A DNA stretch of 64,000 nucleotides from Streptomyces sp. NRRL F-2664. Lineage in GTDB: Bacteria; Actinomycetota; Actinomycetes; Streptomycetales; Streptomycetaceae. The position numbers were made by a program, and so were the translations under genes. This document shows positions 8,295 through 16,901 of the stretch, piece after piece (positions within the stretch are counted from its first letter, which is position 1; each line of letters opens with the position of its first letter). Location of the stretch: assembly GCF_000719345.1 (NCBI RefSeq), contig NZ_JOFX01000008.1:1-64000 (forward strand), in the 5' to 3' direction. A model generated the notes under the pieces. The model ran no database searches. It had not been told where the DNA came from and worked only from the letters and a program-made list of their open reading frames with translations.

Positions 8295-9512
8295 ATGGCT
8301 TCTGACATCAAGGACACCGTCCACGCCGTCGAGGCAGCCGCCGTCATGGGGCTCCTCCCGACCCGGCCGCGGGTGCTCGCCCTGGGCGAGCCCACCCACG
8401 GCGAGGACGCGCTGCTCGACGTGCGCAACGAGCTGTTCCGGCAGCTCGTCGAGGAGGAGGGCTACCGGACGATCGCCGTCGAGAGCGACTGCCTGGCGGG
8501 GCAGGCCGTCGACGCCTACGTCACCTCCGGCGCGGGCAGCCTCGACGCGGTCATGGAGCGCGGGTTCAGCCACGGCTTCGGCGCGTCCGCGGCCAACCGC
8601 GAACTCGTGCGGTGGATGCGGGCGTACAACGACGGGCGGCCCGCGGCCGAACGGCTCCGGTTCGCCGGCTTCGACGGCCCGCTGGAGATCACCGGTGCCG
8701 CCGCCCCGCGGGAGGCCCTCACGGCGCTGCACGACTACCTCTCCCTCCACCTGGACGCGGGCCTGCTCCCCTGCACCGCCGCAACGCTCGACGGCCTGCT
8801 CGGCCCCGACGGCCTGTGGACGGAGCCGGCCGCGATGACGGACCCGGCCCGCTCGACGGGTCGGTCCGCCGAGGCCGCCGAGCTGCGGCTGCTCGCCGAC
8901 GACCTCGTGGCGCTGCTCGACGCCCGGGCACCGCAGCTGATCGGCGCGACCTCGCGGGAGGCGTGGGAGCGGGCCCGGCTGCACGGGCGGACGGCCACCG
9001 GCCTGCTGCGCTACCACTTCTGGATGGCCGACACCTCGCCCGGCCGCATGCCGCGCCTGCTGGGCCAGCGGGGCCTGATGATGGCGGAGAACCTGCTGGC
9101 GCTCGCCGAGCGCGGCCCCACCCTGGTCCACGCCCACAACAGCCACCTCCAACGGGACATCAGCTCCATGCGGATGGGCGGTGTGCCGCTGGAGTGGTGG
9201 AGCGCCGGGTCGATCGTGAGCGCCCGGCTGGGCGGGCAGTACGCCTTCATCGCGACGGCGTTGGGGACGATCCGGCACCGGGGTGTGGACGCTCCGCAGG
9301 CCGGGACCCTGGAGGGGCTGCTGTACGCCCTGCCGGAGGAGGTCTGCGTGGTCGACGCCCGCGGCCTGGGAGCGGCGCTCGCCGACTCGCTCGCCGCACC
9401 CCGCGCGTCCGCCTGGTTCGGCTACTTCCCCTTCGACCCGGCCCACTTGGCGGCGACCGACGGGCTCGTCTTCCTCAGGGACGTCCCCGAGGGCCGGTCC
9501 GGGTCCGCCTGA
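8295..9512 (+). CDS. Erythromycin esterase-family hydrolase
   Basis: 405 residues across the erythromycin_esterase (EreA/B-like) fold. Landmarks are LALGEPTHGEDALLDVRNEL near residues 28-47 (the GE-TH-E motif with the catalytic-site Glu/His), TIAVESD, VERGFSHG-like MERGFSHGF, RLRFAGFDGP, LVHAHNSHLQRD (His pair), and the FGYFPFDP region near the end. Relatives hydrolyse the lactone of 14-membered macrolides; others have unrelated or unknown substrates, and the succinoglycan-type branch is close, so resistance is only a possibility. The ATG at 8295 is preferred over 8235 because the family homology begins there and the operator lies between. It is divergent from a MerR regulator. Confidence 0.88.
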   Translation: MASDIKDTVHAVEAAAVMGLLPTRPRVLALGEPTHGEDALLDVRNELFRQLVEEEGYRTIAVESDCLAGQAVDAYVTSGAGSLDAVMERGFSHGFGASAANRELVRWMRAYNDGRPAAERLRFAGFDGPLEITGAAAPREALTALHDYLSLHLDAGLLPCTAATLDGLLGPDGLWTEPAAMTDPARSTGRSAEAAELRLLADDLVALLDARAPQLIGATSREAWERARLHGRTATGLLRYHFWMADTSPGRMPRLLGQRGLMMAENLLALAERGPTLVHAHNSHLQRDISSMRMGGVPLEWWSAGSIVSARLGGQYAFIATALGTIRHRGVDAPQAGTLEGLLYALPEEVCVVDARGLGAALADSLAAPRASAWFGYFPFDPAHLAATDGLVFLRDVPEGRSGSA

Positions 9513-9616
9513 ACGGCCGGTTGACGCTCTGCTTCCGGCCGACTCTGCAGTGTGACACCGTTCATAGACCCCGGGCCGCCCAGAAGAAATTACCGTTCAG
9601 CAGGCTCACGCCCGCA

Positions 9617-9661
9617 GATCTTCCCGTCCCGGCCTCGGGAGCCGACCCGGACGGGAAGATC
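9617..9661. terminator. 13-bp perfect inverted repeat behind the esterase gene
   Basis: GATCTTCCCGTCC (9617-9629) pairs with GGACGGGAAGATC (9649-9661) around a 19-base spacer. It lies 105 bases behind the esterase stop and 84 bases before melC1. It could end the esterase message or act as a control element of the melC promoter; there is no T-run right after it. Confidence 0.5.
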
Positions 9662-9664
9662 ATC

Positions 9665-9688
9665 CAACTTGTTCTACCGGCAACTTGT
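9665..9688 (+). promoter_or_regulatory. Direct repeat in the melC upstream region
   Basis: CAACTTGT occurs at 9665-9672 and again at 9681-9688, 16 bases apart, in the only AT-richer patch before melC1. Spacing of about one and a half helix turns and position 57-80 bases before the melC1 ATG suggest an activator or promoter site. The rest of the 232-base gap holds no gene. Confidence 0.3.
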
Positions 9689-9744
9689 CCGCCGATGTCC
9701 TGATACCGGCGGAGCGCGTCCCGGGCGCTGATACCTCTTCGGGC

Positions 9745-10155
9745 ATGAACAAGATCACCCGCCGTCAGGCCCTGGGGACAACTGCCGGTGCACTCACCGT
9801 CCTCGGCCTGACAGCCGCCGTCACCAGCGCCGCCACCAGCGCCGCCGCGACCCCCGCCGCGACCCCTGCCCCGCCCACACCCCCGGGCACGGTCGACGAG
9901 GTCTACCAGGGCCGCCGCATCCGGATCACCACCGGCGGCGCAGGCCACCACGGGGGGCACGGAGGCCATCACTCGCCCGACCGGCCCACCGTCCTCATAG
10001 ACGGCAGGGAACTCCACATCATGCGCAACGCCGACGGCAGTTGGATCAGCGTGATCAACCACTACGAGACGTTCACCGACCCCCGGCTGCTCGCCCGTGC
10101 CGCCGTCCGCGACCTCCAGGGCGCACCCCTCGTCCCCTTCGGAGGTACGGCATGA
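9745..10155 (+). CDS. melC1: Tyrosinase copper chaperone MelC1
   Basis: 136 residues. The start MNKITRRQALGTTAGAL is a Tat signal (twin Arg before a hydrophobic stretch), followed by an Ala/Pro-rich segment. A His-rich loop, GHHGGHGGHH near residues 70-80, is expected to bind copper. The C-terminal part (GRELHIMRNADGSWISVINH, then FTDPRLLARAAV) is the conserved MelC1 core. It escorts and loads copper into apotyrosinase and carries it through the Tat pathway, since MelC2 has no signal of its own. The ATG at 9745 is right at the signal. The stop overlaps the melC2 start (ATGA at 10152-10155), so the pair is made in step. Confidence 0.96.
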   Translation: MNKITRRQALGTTAGALTVLGLTAAVTSAATSAAATPAATPAPPTPPGTVDEVYQGRRIRITTGGAGHHGGHGGHHSPDRPTVLIDGRELHIMRNADGSWISVINHYETFTDPRLLARAAVRDLQGAPLVPFGGTA

Positions 10156-10997
10156 CCGTCCGCAAGAACCAGGCCTCGCTGACCCCGGACGAGAAGCGCG
10201 CCTTCACCTCCGCCCTGCTGGAGCTCAAGCGCAACGGCAGCTACGACCGCTTCGTCACCACCCACAACGGCTTCATCATGAGCGACACCGACTCGGGCGA
10301 CCGTGTCGGCCACCGCTCCCCCTCCTTCCTGCCGTGGCACCGCCGCTTCCTGCTGGAGTTCGAGGAGGCGCTGCAGAAAGTGGACGCGAGCGTCGCGCTC
10401 CCGTACTGGGACTGGACCGTCGACCGCACCACCCGTTCCTCCCTCTGGGCCCCCGACTTCCTCGGCGGCACCGGCCGGGCCCGGGACGGCCAGGTCGTCG
10501 ACGGCCCCTTCGCCTACGCGACGGGCCGCTGGAACGTGGAGGTGCGCGTGGACGGCCGGCCGTACCTGCGGCGCGCGCTCGGCGCGGGCGTGGCCCAGCT
10601 GCCGACCCGGGCCGAGGTGGACTCCGTCCTGGCCATGCCGGTCTACGACATGGCCCCCTGGAACAGCTCCTCCAACGGTTTCCGCAACCACTTGGAGGGC
10701 TGGCGCGGCGCGAACCTGCACAACCGGGTGCACGTGTGGGTCGGCGGGCAGATGTCCACCGGGGTCTCCCCCAACGACCCGGTGTTCTGGATGCACCACG
10801 CCTTCATCGACAAGCTGTGGGCCGACTGGCAGGCCAAGCACCCGCAGTCCACGTACCTGCCGGCCGCGGGCACGGCGAACGTGGTGGACCTCAACGACAC
10901 CATGCGGCCGTGGAACGACGTGACCCCGGCGGACATGCTGGACCACCGCAGGTTCTACACGTTCGACACCGAACCGGCCGCCGCCAGCCAGCGGTAG
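10152..10997 (+). CDS. melC2: Tyrosinase MelC2
   Basis: 281 residues, the normal length of Streptomyces tyrosinases. All six copper histidines are visible at the usual places: H38, H54 and H63 for CuA (TTHNGFIMS, VGHRSPSFLPWHRRF) and H190, H194 and H216 for CuB (NLHNRVHVWVGGQ, FWMHHAFID). It oxidises tyrosine and DOPA to quinones that polymerise to melanin, outside the cell after export with MelC1. It lacks a signal peptide, as expected. Its last 43 bases overlap the 3' end of a response-regulator gene on the other strand, so no terminator fits between the two convergent genes. Confidence 0.97.
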   Translation: MTVRKNQASLTPDEKRAFTSALLELKRNGSYDRFVTTHNGFIMSDTDSGDRVGHRSPSFLPWHRRFLLEFEEALQKVDASVALPYWDWTVDRTTRSSLWAPDFLGGTGRARDGQVVDGPFAYATGRWNVEVRVDGRPYLRRALGAGVAQLPTRAEVDSVLAMPVYDMAPWNSSSNGFRNHLEGWRGANLHNRVHVWVGGQMSTGVSPNDPVFWMHHAFIDKLWADWQAKHPQSTYLPAAGTANVVDLNDTMRPWNDVTPADMLDHRRFYTFDTEPAAASQR

Positions 10998-11656
10998 TGC
11001 AGTTCGGGGCGGCCGACCTGGCCGTACCGGGGCGTCCGGTCCGCGCGGCCGGTGTCCACCAGGTGTTCCAGGTAGCGGCGGGCGGTGATCCGGGAGATTC
11101 CGGCCGCCTCGGCCGCACCGGCCGCGGTCAGCCCCTCGGGCGCGGCCCGCAACAGGGCGGCGACCCGGTCCAGGGTCGGGGCGCTCAGCCCCTTGGGCAG
11201 TTCGGCCGGGCGGGGGGCGCGCAGCGCGGCCATCGCCCGGTCGACGTCGTCCTGGCCGGCCGCCTCGCCGGCCGCAGCCCGGAACTCGGCGTAGCGCAGG
11301 AGGCGTTCCCGCAGTGTCGGGAAGGCGAACGGCTTCAGGACGTACTGGACCACGCCGAGCGAGACGCTCTCGCGGACCACGGCGAGGTCCCGGGCCGAGG
11401 TCACCACGATCACGTCGACGGGATGGCCGGCGGCCCGCAGTCCGCGGGCGAAGCGCAGGCCGTGCCCGTCGGGCAGGCCGAGGTCCAGCAGCAGCAGGTC
11501 GACCCGGGTGCGCTCCAGTACCCGGGTGGCCTCGGCGAGCGAGTGGACGGCGCCGACGGCGGTGAATCCCGGCACCCGGTCGACGTAGAGCGCGTGCGCG
11601 TCGGCGGCGACCTGGTCGTCCTCGACCACCAGCACGCGCACCTCGGCCCCGCTCAC
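10955..11656 (-). CDS. CitB/DcuR-type response regulator
   Basis: 233 residues. Receiver domain at about 5-125: VRVLVVEDDQVAADAH (acidic pocket), LLLLDLGLPDGHG (phospho-acceptor Asp), VVTSARD and QYVLKPF (conserved Lys). The C-terminal domain has an HTH (LTAAGAAEAAGISRITARRY) of the kind in CitB/DpiA/DcuR regulators. Start is GTG at 11656, overlapping the kinase stop by four bases (GTGA), so the pair is coupled. It should act on the divergent dicarboxylate symporter gene. Its 3' end overlaps melC2 by 43 bases. Confidence 0.92.
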   Translation of the reverse strand: MSGAEVRVLVVEDDQVAADAHALYVDRVPGFTAVGAVHSLAEATRVLERTRVDLLLLDLGLPDGHGLRFARGLRAAGHPVDVIVVTSARDLAVVRESVSLGVVQYVLKPFAFPTLRERLLRYAEFRAAAGEAAGQDDVDRAMAALRAPRPAELPKGLSAPTLDRVAALLRAAPEGLTAAGAAEAAGISRITARRYLEHLVDTGRADRTPRYGQVGRPELHYRWLAAAGSVSNV

Positions 11657-13299
11657 CGCCGGCCGCCCGCAGCCGCGTCCCGGCCGGCCGCCGCGTCCCG
11701 GTCGGGCGTACGCGCGGGTGCCGTGGGCAGGCGTACGGTGAACTCCGCGCCGCCGCCCGGCCCCTGGGCGGCGACCACCGCTCCGCCGTAGCGCTGGGCG
11801 ACCTGCTGGACGAGCGCGAGGCCGAGGCCGCGCCCCTCCCCCTTGCCGGACCAGCCCCGGCGGAACACGTCGACTCCTTCGGGGAGACCCGGCCCGTTGT
11901 CCGCGACCCGCAGCAGCAGCTCGTCGCGCTCGGGCCGCAGGGTCACCGCGATCCTCGCTCCCGGCACGGCCGTCACCGCGTCGGCGGCGTTGTCGATGAG
12001 GTTGCCCAGCACCGTCACGAGGTCCCGGGCCGGCGGCAGCCCGCCGAGGTCGGCGAGGCTGCGGCTGTCGGCGGTGACGACGAGTTCGACGCCCCGCTCG
12101 TGCGCCTGGGCCGCCTTGCCCAGCAGCAGGGCGACCAGCACCGGCTCCCCGACGGCGGTGACCACCTCGTCGGTGAGCGCCTGGGCGAGCTCCAGCTCGG
12201 CGGTGGCGAACTCCACCGCCTCCCGCGAGCGGCCGAGTTCGATGAGCGAGACCACGGTGTGCAGGCGGTTGGCCGCCTCGTGGGCCTGGGAGCGCAGGGC
12301 CTGCGTGAAGCCTCGCTCGTGGTCCAGTTCCCCGGTCAGCGCCTGCAGTTCCGTGTGGTCGCGCAGGGTGACCACGGTCCCGCGGCGGCCGCCGCCGGCG
12401 ACCGGCGCGCTGTTGACCACCAGCACCCGGTCCGCGGTGAGGTGCACCTCGTCCACCCGCGGCCGGTCGGCGAGCAGCACGCCCGTCAGCGGGGCCGGCA
12501 GGCCGAGATCGGCCGCCCCGGTGCCGGTGACGTCCGCCGGCAGCCCCAGCAGCTCCCGGCCCGCGTCGTTGATCAGGGTGATCCGGCGCTGCCCGTCGAG
12601 CATGAGCAGGCCCTCGCGCACGCCGTGCAGGGCCGCCTGATGGTAGTCGTACATCGCGCTGAGCTCGGCCGCGTTCATGCCGTGAGTGTGGCGGCGCAGC
12701 CGTGCGTTGACGACGTACGTGCCCGCACCGCCGAGGGCGAGCGCGCCTCCCGCCACCCAGAGCAGGGCCGAGAGCTGCGCGCCGAGCCGGTCGCTGATGG
12801 CGCGGACGGTGATGCCGGAGCTGACCAGGCCGACGATCCGGCCCTCGTCCTCCAGCGGGGTGACCACGCGGATGGAGGGGCCGAGGGTGCCCGTGTAGGT
12901 CTCGCTGAAGGTCTCGCCGCGCAGCGCCCGGGCGGTGTTGCCGAGGAAGGGCTCGCCGATGCGGCGCGGGTCGGGGTGGGTCCAGCGCCTGCCGTCCGGA
13001 GCCATGATCGTCACGAAGTCGACCCCGGAGTCCACGCGGACCTTCTGCGCGTAGGGCTGCAACTCGACGGAGGGGTCCTGGCCGCGGGCCGCTCCCCGTA
13101 CGGCCTCCCGCACGGAGGGCGAGTCCGCCACCGCCCGGGCCACGGCGCCGGCCTGGCGCCGCGCGGCGTCCTCGGCCTGCCCCCGGGCGGTGGCGTAGGC
13201 GAAGACGGCGCAGCCCGCGACGACGACGGCGACCAGCAGGACCTGCATGGCGAAGAGCTGGCCGGCGAGGCTGCGCGGCGGACGAGGGAAGCGGAACAT
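11653..13299 (-). CDS. CitA/DcuS-type sensor histidine kinase
   Basis: 548 residues. A membrane helix at about 15-37 (LFAMQVLLVAVVVAGCAVFA), an extracytoplasmic PAS-like (Cache) sensor to about 170 with YAQKVRVDSGVDFVTIMAPD, a second helix at about 175-195, a cytoplasmic PAS (EGLLMLDGQRRITLINDAGR), then the kinase core. The H-box-like SQAHEAANRLHTVVSLIELG is of the DcuS/CitA class; NLIDNAADAV (N), VADNGPGLP (G1) and GEGRGLGLALV (G2) form the ATPase. It should sense a C4-dicarboxylate or citrate outside the cell. I chose the ATG at 13299; an upstream ATG at 13356 adds 19 residues into the control region. Confidence 0.92.
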   Translation of the reverse strand: MFRFPRPPRSLAGQLFAMQVLLVAVVVAGCAVFAYATARGQAEDAARRQAGAVARAVADSPSVREAVRGAARGQDPSVELQPYAQKVRVDSGVDFVTIMAPDGRRWTHPDPRRIGEPFLGNTARALRGETFSETYTGTLGPSIRVVTPLEDEGRIVGLVSSGITVRAISDRLGAQLSALLWVAGGALALGGAGTYVVNARLRRHTHGMNAAELSAMYDYHQAALHGVREGLLMLDGQRRITLINDAGRELLGLPADVTGTGAADLGLPAPLTGVLLADRPRVDEVHLTADRVLVVNSAPVAGGGRRGTVVTLRDHTELQALTGELDHERGFTQALRSQAHEAANRLHTVVSLIELGRSREAVEFATAELELAQALTDEVVTAVGEPVLVALLLGKAAQAHERGVELVVTADSRSLADLGGLPPARDLVTVLGNLIDNAADAVTAVPGARIAVTLRPERDELLLRVADNGPGLPEGVDVFRRGWSGKGEGRGLGLALVQQVAQRYGGAVVAAQGPGGGAEFTVRLPTAPARTPDRDAAAGRDAAAGGRR

Positions 13300-13342
13300 G
13301 GCGCTCAGTGTGCACCGGGTCGTGAACTCAATGAACGCAAGG

Positions 13343-13356
13343 GTGACCGGGGTCAC
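13343..13356. promoter_or_regulatory. Inverted repeat in the kinase/dctA divergent region
   Basis: GTGACC-GG-GGTCAC lies midway between the divergent kinase and symporter genes, 44 bases from the kinase start and 48 from the symporter start. Just beside it TGAACTCAATGAAC (13323-13336) gives a short direct repeat. Either may be the binding site of the adjacent response regulator. The 105-base gap holds no gene. Confidence 0.4.
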
Positions 13357-13404
13357 AGCCCTGGGCGATGGTCTCCCCGGACGACTTCACCACCAGGAGG
13401 CATC

Positions 13405-14829
13405 GTGGCCGCCCAGCGCGACAGAACGCACTATCTCTACATCGCGGTGATCGCCGCGGTGCTGCTCGGCATCGCGGTCGGGTTCGCCGCGCCCGGCGTG
13501 GCCGTCGAGCTCAAACCCCTCGGCACGGGCTTCGTGAACCTCATCAAGATGATGATCTCCCCGGTGATCTTCTGCACGATCGTGCTGGGCATCGGCTCCG
13601 TCCGCAAGGCCGCCAAGGTGGGCGCGGTGGGCGGCCTGGCCCTCGGCTACTTCATGATCATGTCGACGGTGGCGCTGGCGATCGGCCTGGTGGTCGGCAA
13701 CCTCCTGGAGCCGGGCAGCGGGCTGCAGCTGACCGAGGCGGCGCGCAGCGCGGGCGAGGCGCAGGCCAAGGCGGGCGGGGCCGAGAGCACGCCCGAGTTC
13801 CTGCTGGGGATCATCCCGACCACGCTGGTCTCCGCCTTCACCGGCGGCGAGGTGCTCCAGACGCTGCTGGTGGCCCTGCTGTGCGGGTTTGCGCTGCAGG
13901 CCATGGGTGCGGCGGGCGAGCCGGTGCTGCGCGGCATCGGGCACGTGCAGAAGCTGGTGTTCCGGGTCCTCGCGATGATCATGTGGGCGGCTCCCGTGGG
14001 CGCTTTCGGCGCGATCGCGGCGGTGGTCGGGGCGACCGGCATCGACGCACTGAAGTCCTTGGCGGTCATCATGATCGGCTTCTACACGACCTGCCTGCTG
14101 TTCGTCTTCGTCGTGCTGGGCACCCTGCTGCGCGTGTGCACCGGGGTCAGCGTCTTCGCGCTGCTGCGCTACCTGGGCCGGGAATTCCTGCTGATCCTGT
14201 CGACCTCCTCGTCGGAGTCGGCGCTGCCGCGGCTGATCGCGAAGATGGAGCACTTGGGGGTCTCGCGGCCGGTCACCGGCATCACGGTGCCGACCGGCTA
14301 CTCCTTCAACCTGGACGGAACCGCGATCTACCTGACGATGGCCTCGCTGTTCGTCGCCGAGGCCATGGGCACGCCCCTGACGCTGGGCGAGCAGGTCTCC
14401 CTGCTGCTGTTCATGATCATCGCCTCGAAGGGCGCGGCCGGGGTGACCGGTGCCGGCCTGGCCACGCTCGCCGGCGGACTGCAGTCGCACCGGCCGGAAC
14501 TGGTCGACGGCGTGGGCCTGATCGTCGGGATCGACCGGTTCATGAGCGAGGCCCGGGCCCTGACGAACTTCGCGGGCAATGCGGTGGCCACGGTGCTGAT
14601 CGGGACGTGGACGAAGGAGTTCGACCGGGACCGGGCCACCGAAGTCCTCGCCGGTCGGCTGCCGTTCGACGAGAAGACGCTGGTGGACGACGGACACGGG
14701 ACGGAGCCGGTGACAGCGGGCCCGACCGCGACTCAGGGTGCGCTTCCGGCATCGACCACGGCGGAGCCCTCCGACGCGACCGCCGCGCCGAGCGACACGC
14801 ACCACACCAAGGACGGCGTTCCGGTCTAG
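13405..14829 (+). CDS. dctA: C4-dicarboxylate:cation symporter, DctA-type
   Basis: 474 residues of the DAACS/SDF family. Hydrophobic helices run through the protein; the hallmark STSSSESALPRLI serine-rich loop, GYSFNLDGTAIYLTMASLF and SKGAAGVTGAGLATLAGG motifs form the substrate and cation sites. It brings succinate, fumarate or malate into the cell with protons or sodium. The GTG at 13405 follows AGGAGG (13395-13400) at four bases, which fixes the start. The C-terminal 50 residues are a Thr/Ala-rich tail not typical of the family core. It is divergent from its probable two-component regulators. A strong hairpin follows 12 bases after the stop. Confidence 0.93.
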   Translation: MAAQRDRTHYLYIAVIAAVLLGIAVGFAAPGVAVELKPLGTGFVNLIKMMISPVIFCTIVLGIGSVRKAAKVGAVGGLALGYFMIMSTVALAIGLVVGNLLEPGSGLQLTEAARSAGEAQAKAGGAESTPEFLLGIIPTTLVSAFTGGEVLQTLLVALLCGFALQAMGAAGEPVLRGIGHVQKLVFRVLAMIMWAAPVGAFGAIAAVVGATGIDALKSLAVIMIGFYTTCLLFVFVVLGTLLRVCTGVSVFALLRYLGREFLLILSTSSSESALPRLIAKMEHLGVSRPVTGITVPTGYSFNLDGTAIYLTMASLFVAEAMGTPLTLGEQVSLLLFMIIASKGAAGVTGAGLATLAGGLQSHRPELVDGVGLIVGIDRFMSEARALTNFAGNAVATVLIGTWTKEFDRDRATEVLAGRLPFDEKTLVDDGHGTEPVTAGPTATQGALPASTTAEPSDATAAPSDTHHTKDGVPV

Positions 14830-14840
14830 CACCCTCCTCA

Positions 14841-14866
14841 GCCGGCCCGCCCGCGGACGGGCCGGC
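14841..14866 (+). terminator. Terminator hairpin after dctA
   Basis: GCCGGCCCG and CGGGCCGGC form a perfect 9-bp stem around an 8-base loop, starting 12 bases after the dctA stop. There is no T-run, as is common in Streptomyces. Confidence 0.6.
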
Positions 14867-15034
14867 CGGGCAGGGCTCGCCCCCACGGTGCCCAGCCCGG
14901 CCGGCCCGCCGCATTCTCCCCACTTGCACCCATAGTCGGTATTCGGCCACCGATAAACGAACCCCCGTGCTGTAAAAGGTACTTCCGTAACTGGCCGCGT
15001 GCATGACATCTTGCGTCCACCACTTGTTTCGTAC

Positions 15035-15056
15035 GACCCGGCCTGACCACCGGGTC
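15035..15056 (+). promoter_or_regulatory. Leader hairpin before the subtilase ribosome binding site
   Basis: GACCCGG (15035-15041) pairs with CCGGGTC (15050-15056) around an 8-base loop, four bases before GGAGG (15060-15064). It sits in the 5' leader and could tune translation from the rare TTG start. The rest of the gap from 14867 includes an AT-richer patch near 14930-14990 that may hold the promoter, without a clear consensus. Confidence 0.35.
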
Positions 15057-15069
15057 TTCGGAGGACGCA

Positions 15070-16881
15070 TTGATACCCCACATATCCAGCCGACCTCGAC
15101 GTGCCCTCGTGCTGGCTGCCACGCTCGGCGCGGCGCTCGCCCTCGGGGCCCCCGCCGCGCTCGCCGGCACCGCCCCCGTCTCCCCCTCCGGCTCCACCGC
15201 CACCGCCCCCGCGGCGGCTCCCCGGGCCGCGGCCCCCGCTTCCCAGAGTGCGACCTGGGTGGCCGGTACCCGCGCCTACTTCGTGATCACCGCCCCCGGT
15301 GACACCACTGCGGTCCGCAACGCGATCACCGCCAACGGCGGAACGGTCTTCCACCACTACGACGCGATCGGTGTCATCACCGCCCACTCCGCGTCCGCCT
15401 CGTTCGCGACCGCCATGCGCGGGGTGAGCGGGGTCCAGCAGGTCGGCGCCACCCGCACCTCCGACGTGCCGGCGGACGCCTACAACCCGGCGCTGCCCGC
15501 CAACCCGGCGCAGGCCACGACGCCTTCGGGCGAGCCGGTCCGCGCCGACATGACCCAGATCAAGGCCGACCAGGCCTGGGCCGTCACCACGGGGTCCGCC
15601 TCCGTCAAGGTCGGCATCCTGGACACCGGCGTGGACGACCAGCACCAGGACCTGGCGCCGAACTTCAACGCCGCGGACTCCGCGTCCTGCGCGTACGGCA
15701 AGCCGGACACCCGCGCGGGCGCCTGGCGCGACGTCGGCACCCACGGCACGCACGTGGCCGGTACGGTCGCGGCCGCCAAGAACGGCAAGGGCGTCATCGG
15801 CGTGGCCCCGGGCGTGAAGATCTCCTCGGTGCGCATCGCCGAGCCCGGCAGCTCGCTCTTCTTCCCCGAGAACACCGTCTGCGGCTTCATGTGGGCCGGT
15901 GACCACGGCTTCAAGGTCACCAACAACAGCTACTACACCGACCCGTGGCAGTTCAACTGCCCGGACAACGCCGACCAGGCCGCGATCATCGAGGGCGTCA
16001 AGCGCGCCCAGGAGTACGCGGAGGGCAAGGGCTCGCTCCAGGTCGCGGCGGCCGGCAACTCCAACCTCGACCTGGCCAACAAGACGACCGACACCGAGAG
16101 CCCGAACGACTCCACGCCGGTCACCCGGACCATCACCAACGCCTGCCTGGACATCCCGACCGAGCTCCCGGGCGTCGTCACGGTCTCGGCGATGGGCACC
16201 ACCGCGAAGGCCTCGTACTCCAACTACGGTCTGAACGTCGTCGACGTCACGGCCCCGGGCGGAGACGCCACCGGCATCTACAGCACCCTGCCGGGCGGCA
16301 AGTACGGCTCCATGAGCGGCACCTCGATGGCCTCGCCGCACGTCGCGGGCGTCGCAGCGCTGCTGGTCAGCACCAACCCGGGCATCACCCCGGCGCAGCT
16401 GCGCGACAAGCTGGCCACCCAGGCCAACGACGTCGCCTGCCCGTCCGACAGCCGCTGCAAGGGCACCACGGCGAAGAACGGCTTCTTCGGCGAGGGCCAG
16501 GTCGACGCCTTCAAGGCGGTCGGCAGCACCCCGCCTCCGGGCAAGTACTTCGCGAACCCGACGGACGTCGCCATCGGTGACAACACCACCGTGGAGAGCC
16601 CGCTCGTCGTCAGCGGCGTGACCGGGAACGCCCCGGCCACCCTCAAGGTCGGTGTGAACATCGTCCACACCTACATCGGGGACCTGAAGGTCGACCTGAT
16701 CGCCCCGGACGGCACCGTCTACACCGTCCACAACCGCTCGGGCGGCAGCACCGACAACATCAACCAGGTCTACACCGTCAACGCCTCCGCGGAGGTCGCC
16801 AACGGCACCTGGAAGCTCCGGGTCAACGACAACGCCGGCGGCGACACCGGCAGGATCGACTCCTGGAACCTCACCTTCTGA
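15070..16881 (+). CDS. Secreted subtilisin-like serine protease with P domain
   Basis: 603 residues. Signal peptide (RPRRALVLAATLGAALALG, cleavage near ALA at 30-32), Ala/Pro linker, an I9-like propeptide at about 65-130, then the S8 catalytic domain. D185 (GILDTGVDD), H225 (GTHGTHVAGT) and S419 (SGTSMASPHVAG) form the triad; N330 in AAAGNSN is the oxyanion-region Asn. Residues about 510-603 are a P/Homo B domain (TVESPLVVSG, VDLIAPDGTVY, WKLRVNDNAGGDTG) that usually stabilises such proteases. The start is TTG at 15070 with GGAGG five bases upstream; no ATG or GTG fits the signal peptide. It is exported and self-processed, and its substrate is probably extracellular protein. Confidence 0.95.
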   Translation: MIPHISSRPRRALVLAATLGAALALGAPAALAGTAPVSPSGSTATAPAAAPRAAAPASQSATWVAGTRAYFVITAPGDTTAVRNAITANGGTVFHHYDAIGVITAHSASASFATAMRGVSGVQQVGATRTSDVPADAYNPALPANPAQATTPSGEPVRADMTQIKADQAWAVTTGSASVKVGILDTGVDDQHQDLAPNFNAADSASCAYGKPDTRAGAWRDVGTHGTHVAGTVAAAKNGKGVIGVAPGVKISSVRIAEPGSSLFFPENTVCGFMWAGDHGFKVTNNSYYTDPWQFNCPDNADQAAIIEGVKRAQEYAEGKGSLQVAAAGNSNLDLANKTTDTESPNDSTPVTRTITNACLDIPTELPGVVTVSAMGTTAKASYSNYGLNVVDVTAPGGDATGIYSTLPGGKYGSMSGTSMASPHVAGVAALLVSTNPGITPAQLRDKLATQANDVACPSDSRCKGTTAKNGFFGEGQVDAFKAVGSTPPPGKYFANPTDVAIGDNTTVESPLVVSGVTGNAPATLKVGVNIVHTYIGDLKVDLIAPDGTVYTVHNRSGGSTDNINQVYTVNASAEVANGTWKLRVNDNAGGDTGRIDSWNLTF

Positions 16882-16901
16882 GGGACGCACACCGCAGCGA
16901 C

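Noticed and set aside
12100..13404. A long N-terminal extension of the dctA frame
   Set aside because: It runs antisense through the sensor kinase and control region; the GTG at 13405 has a perfect AGGAGG and the family starts there.
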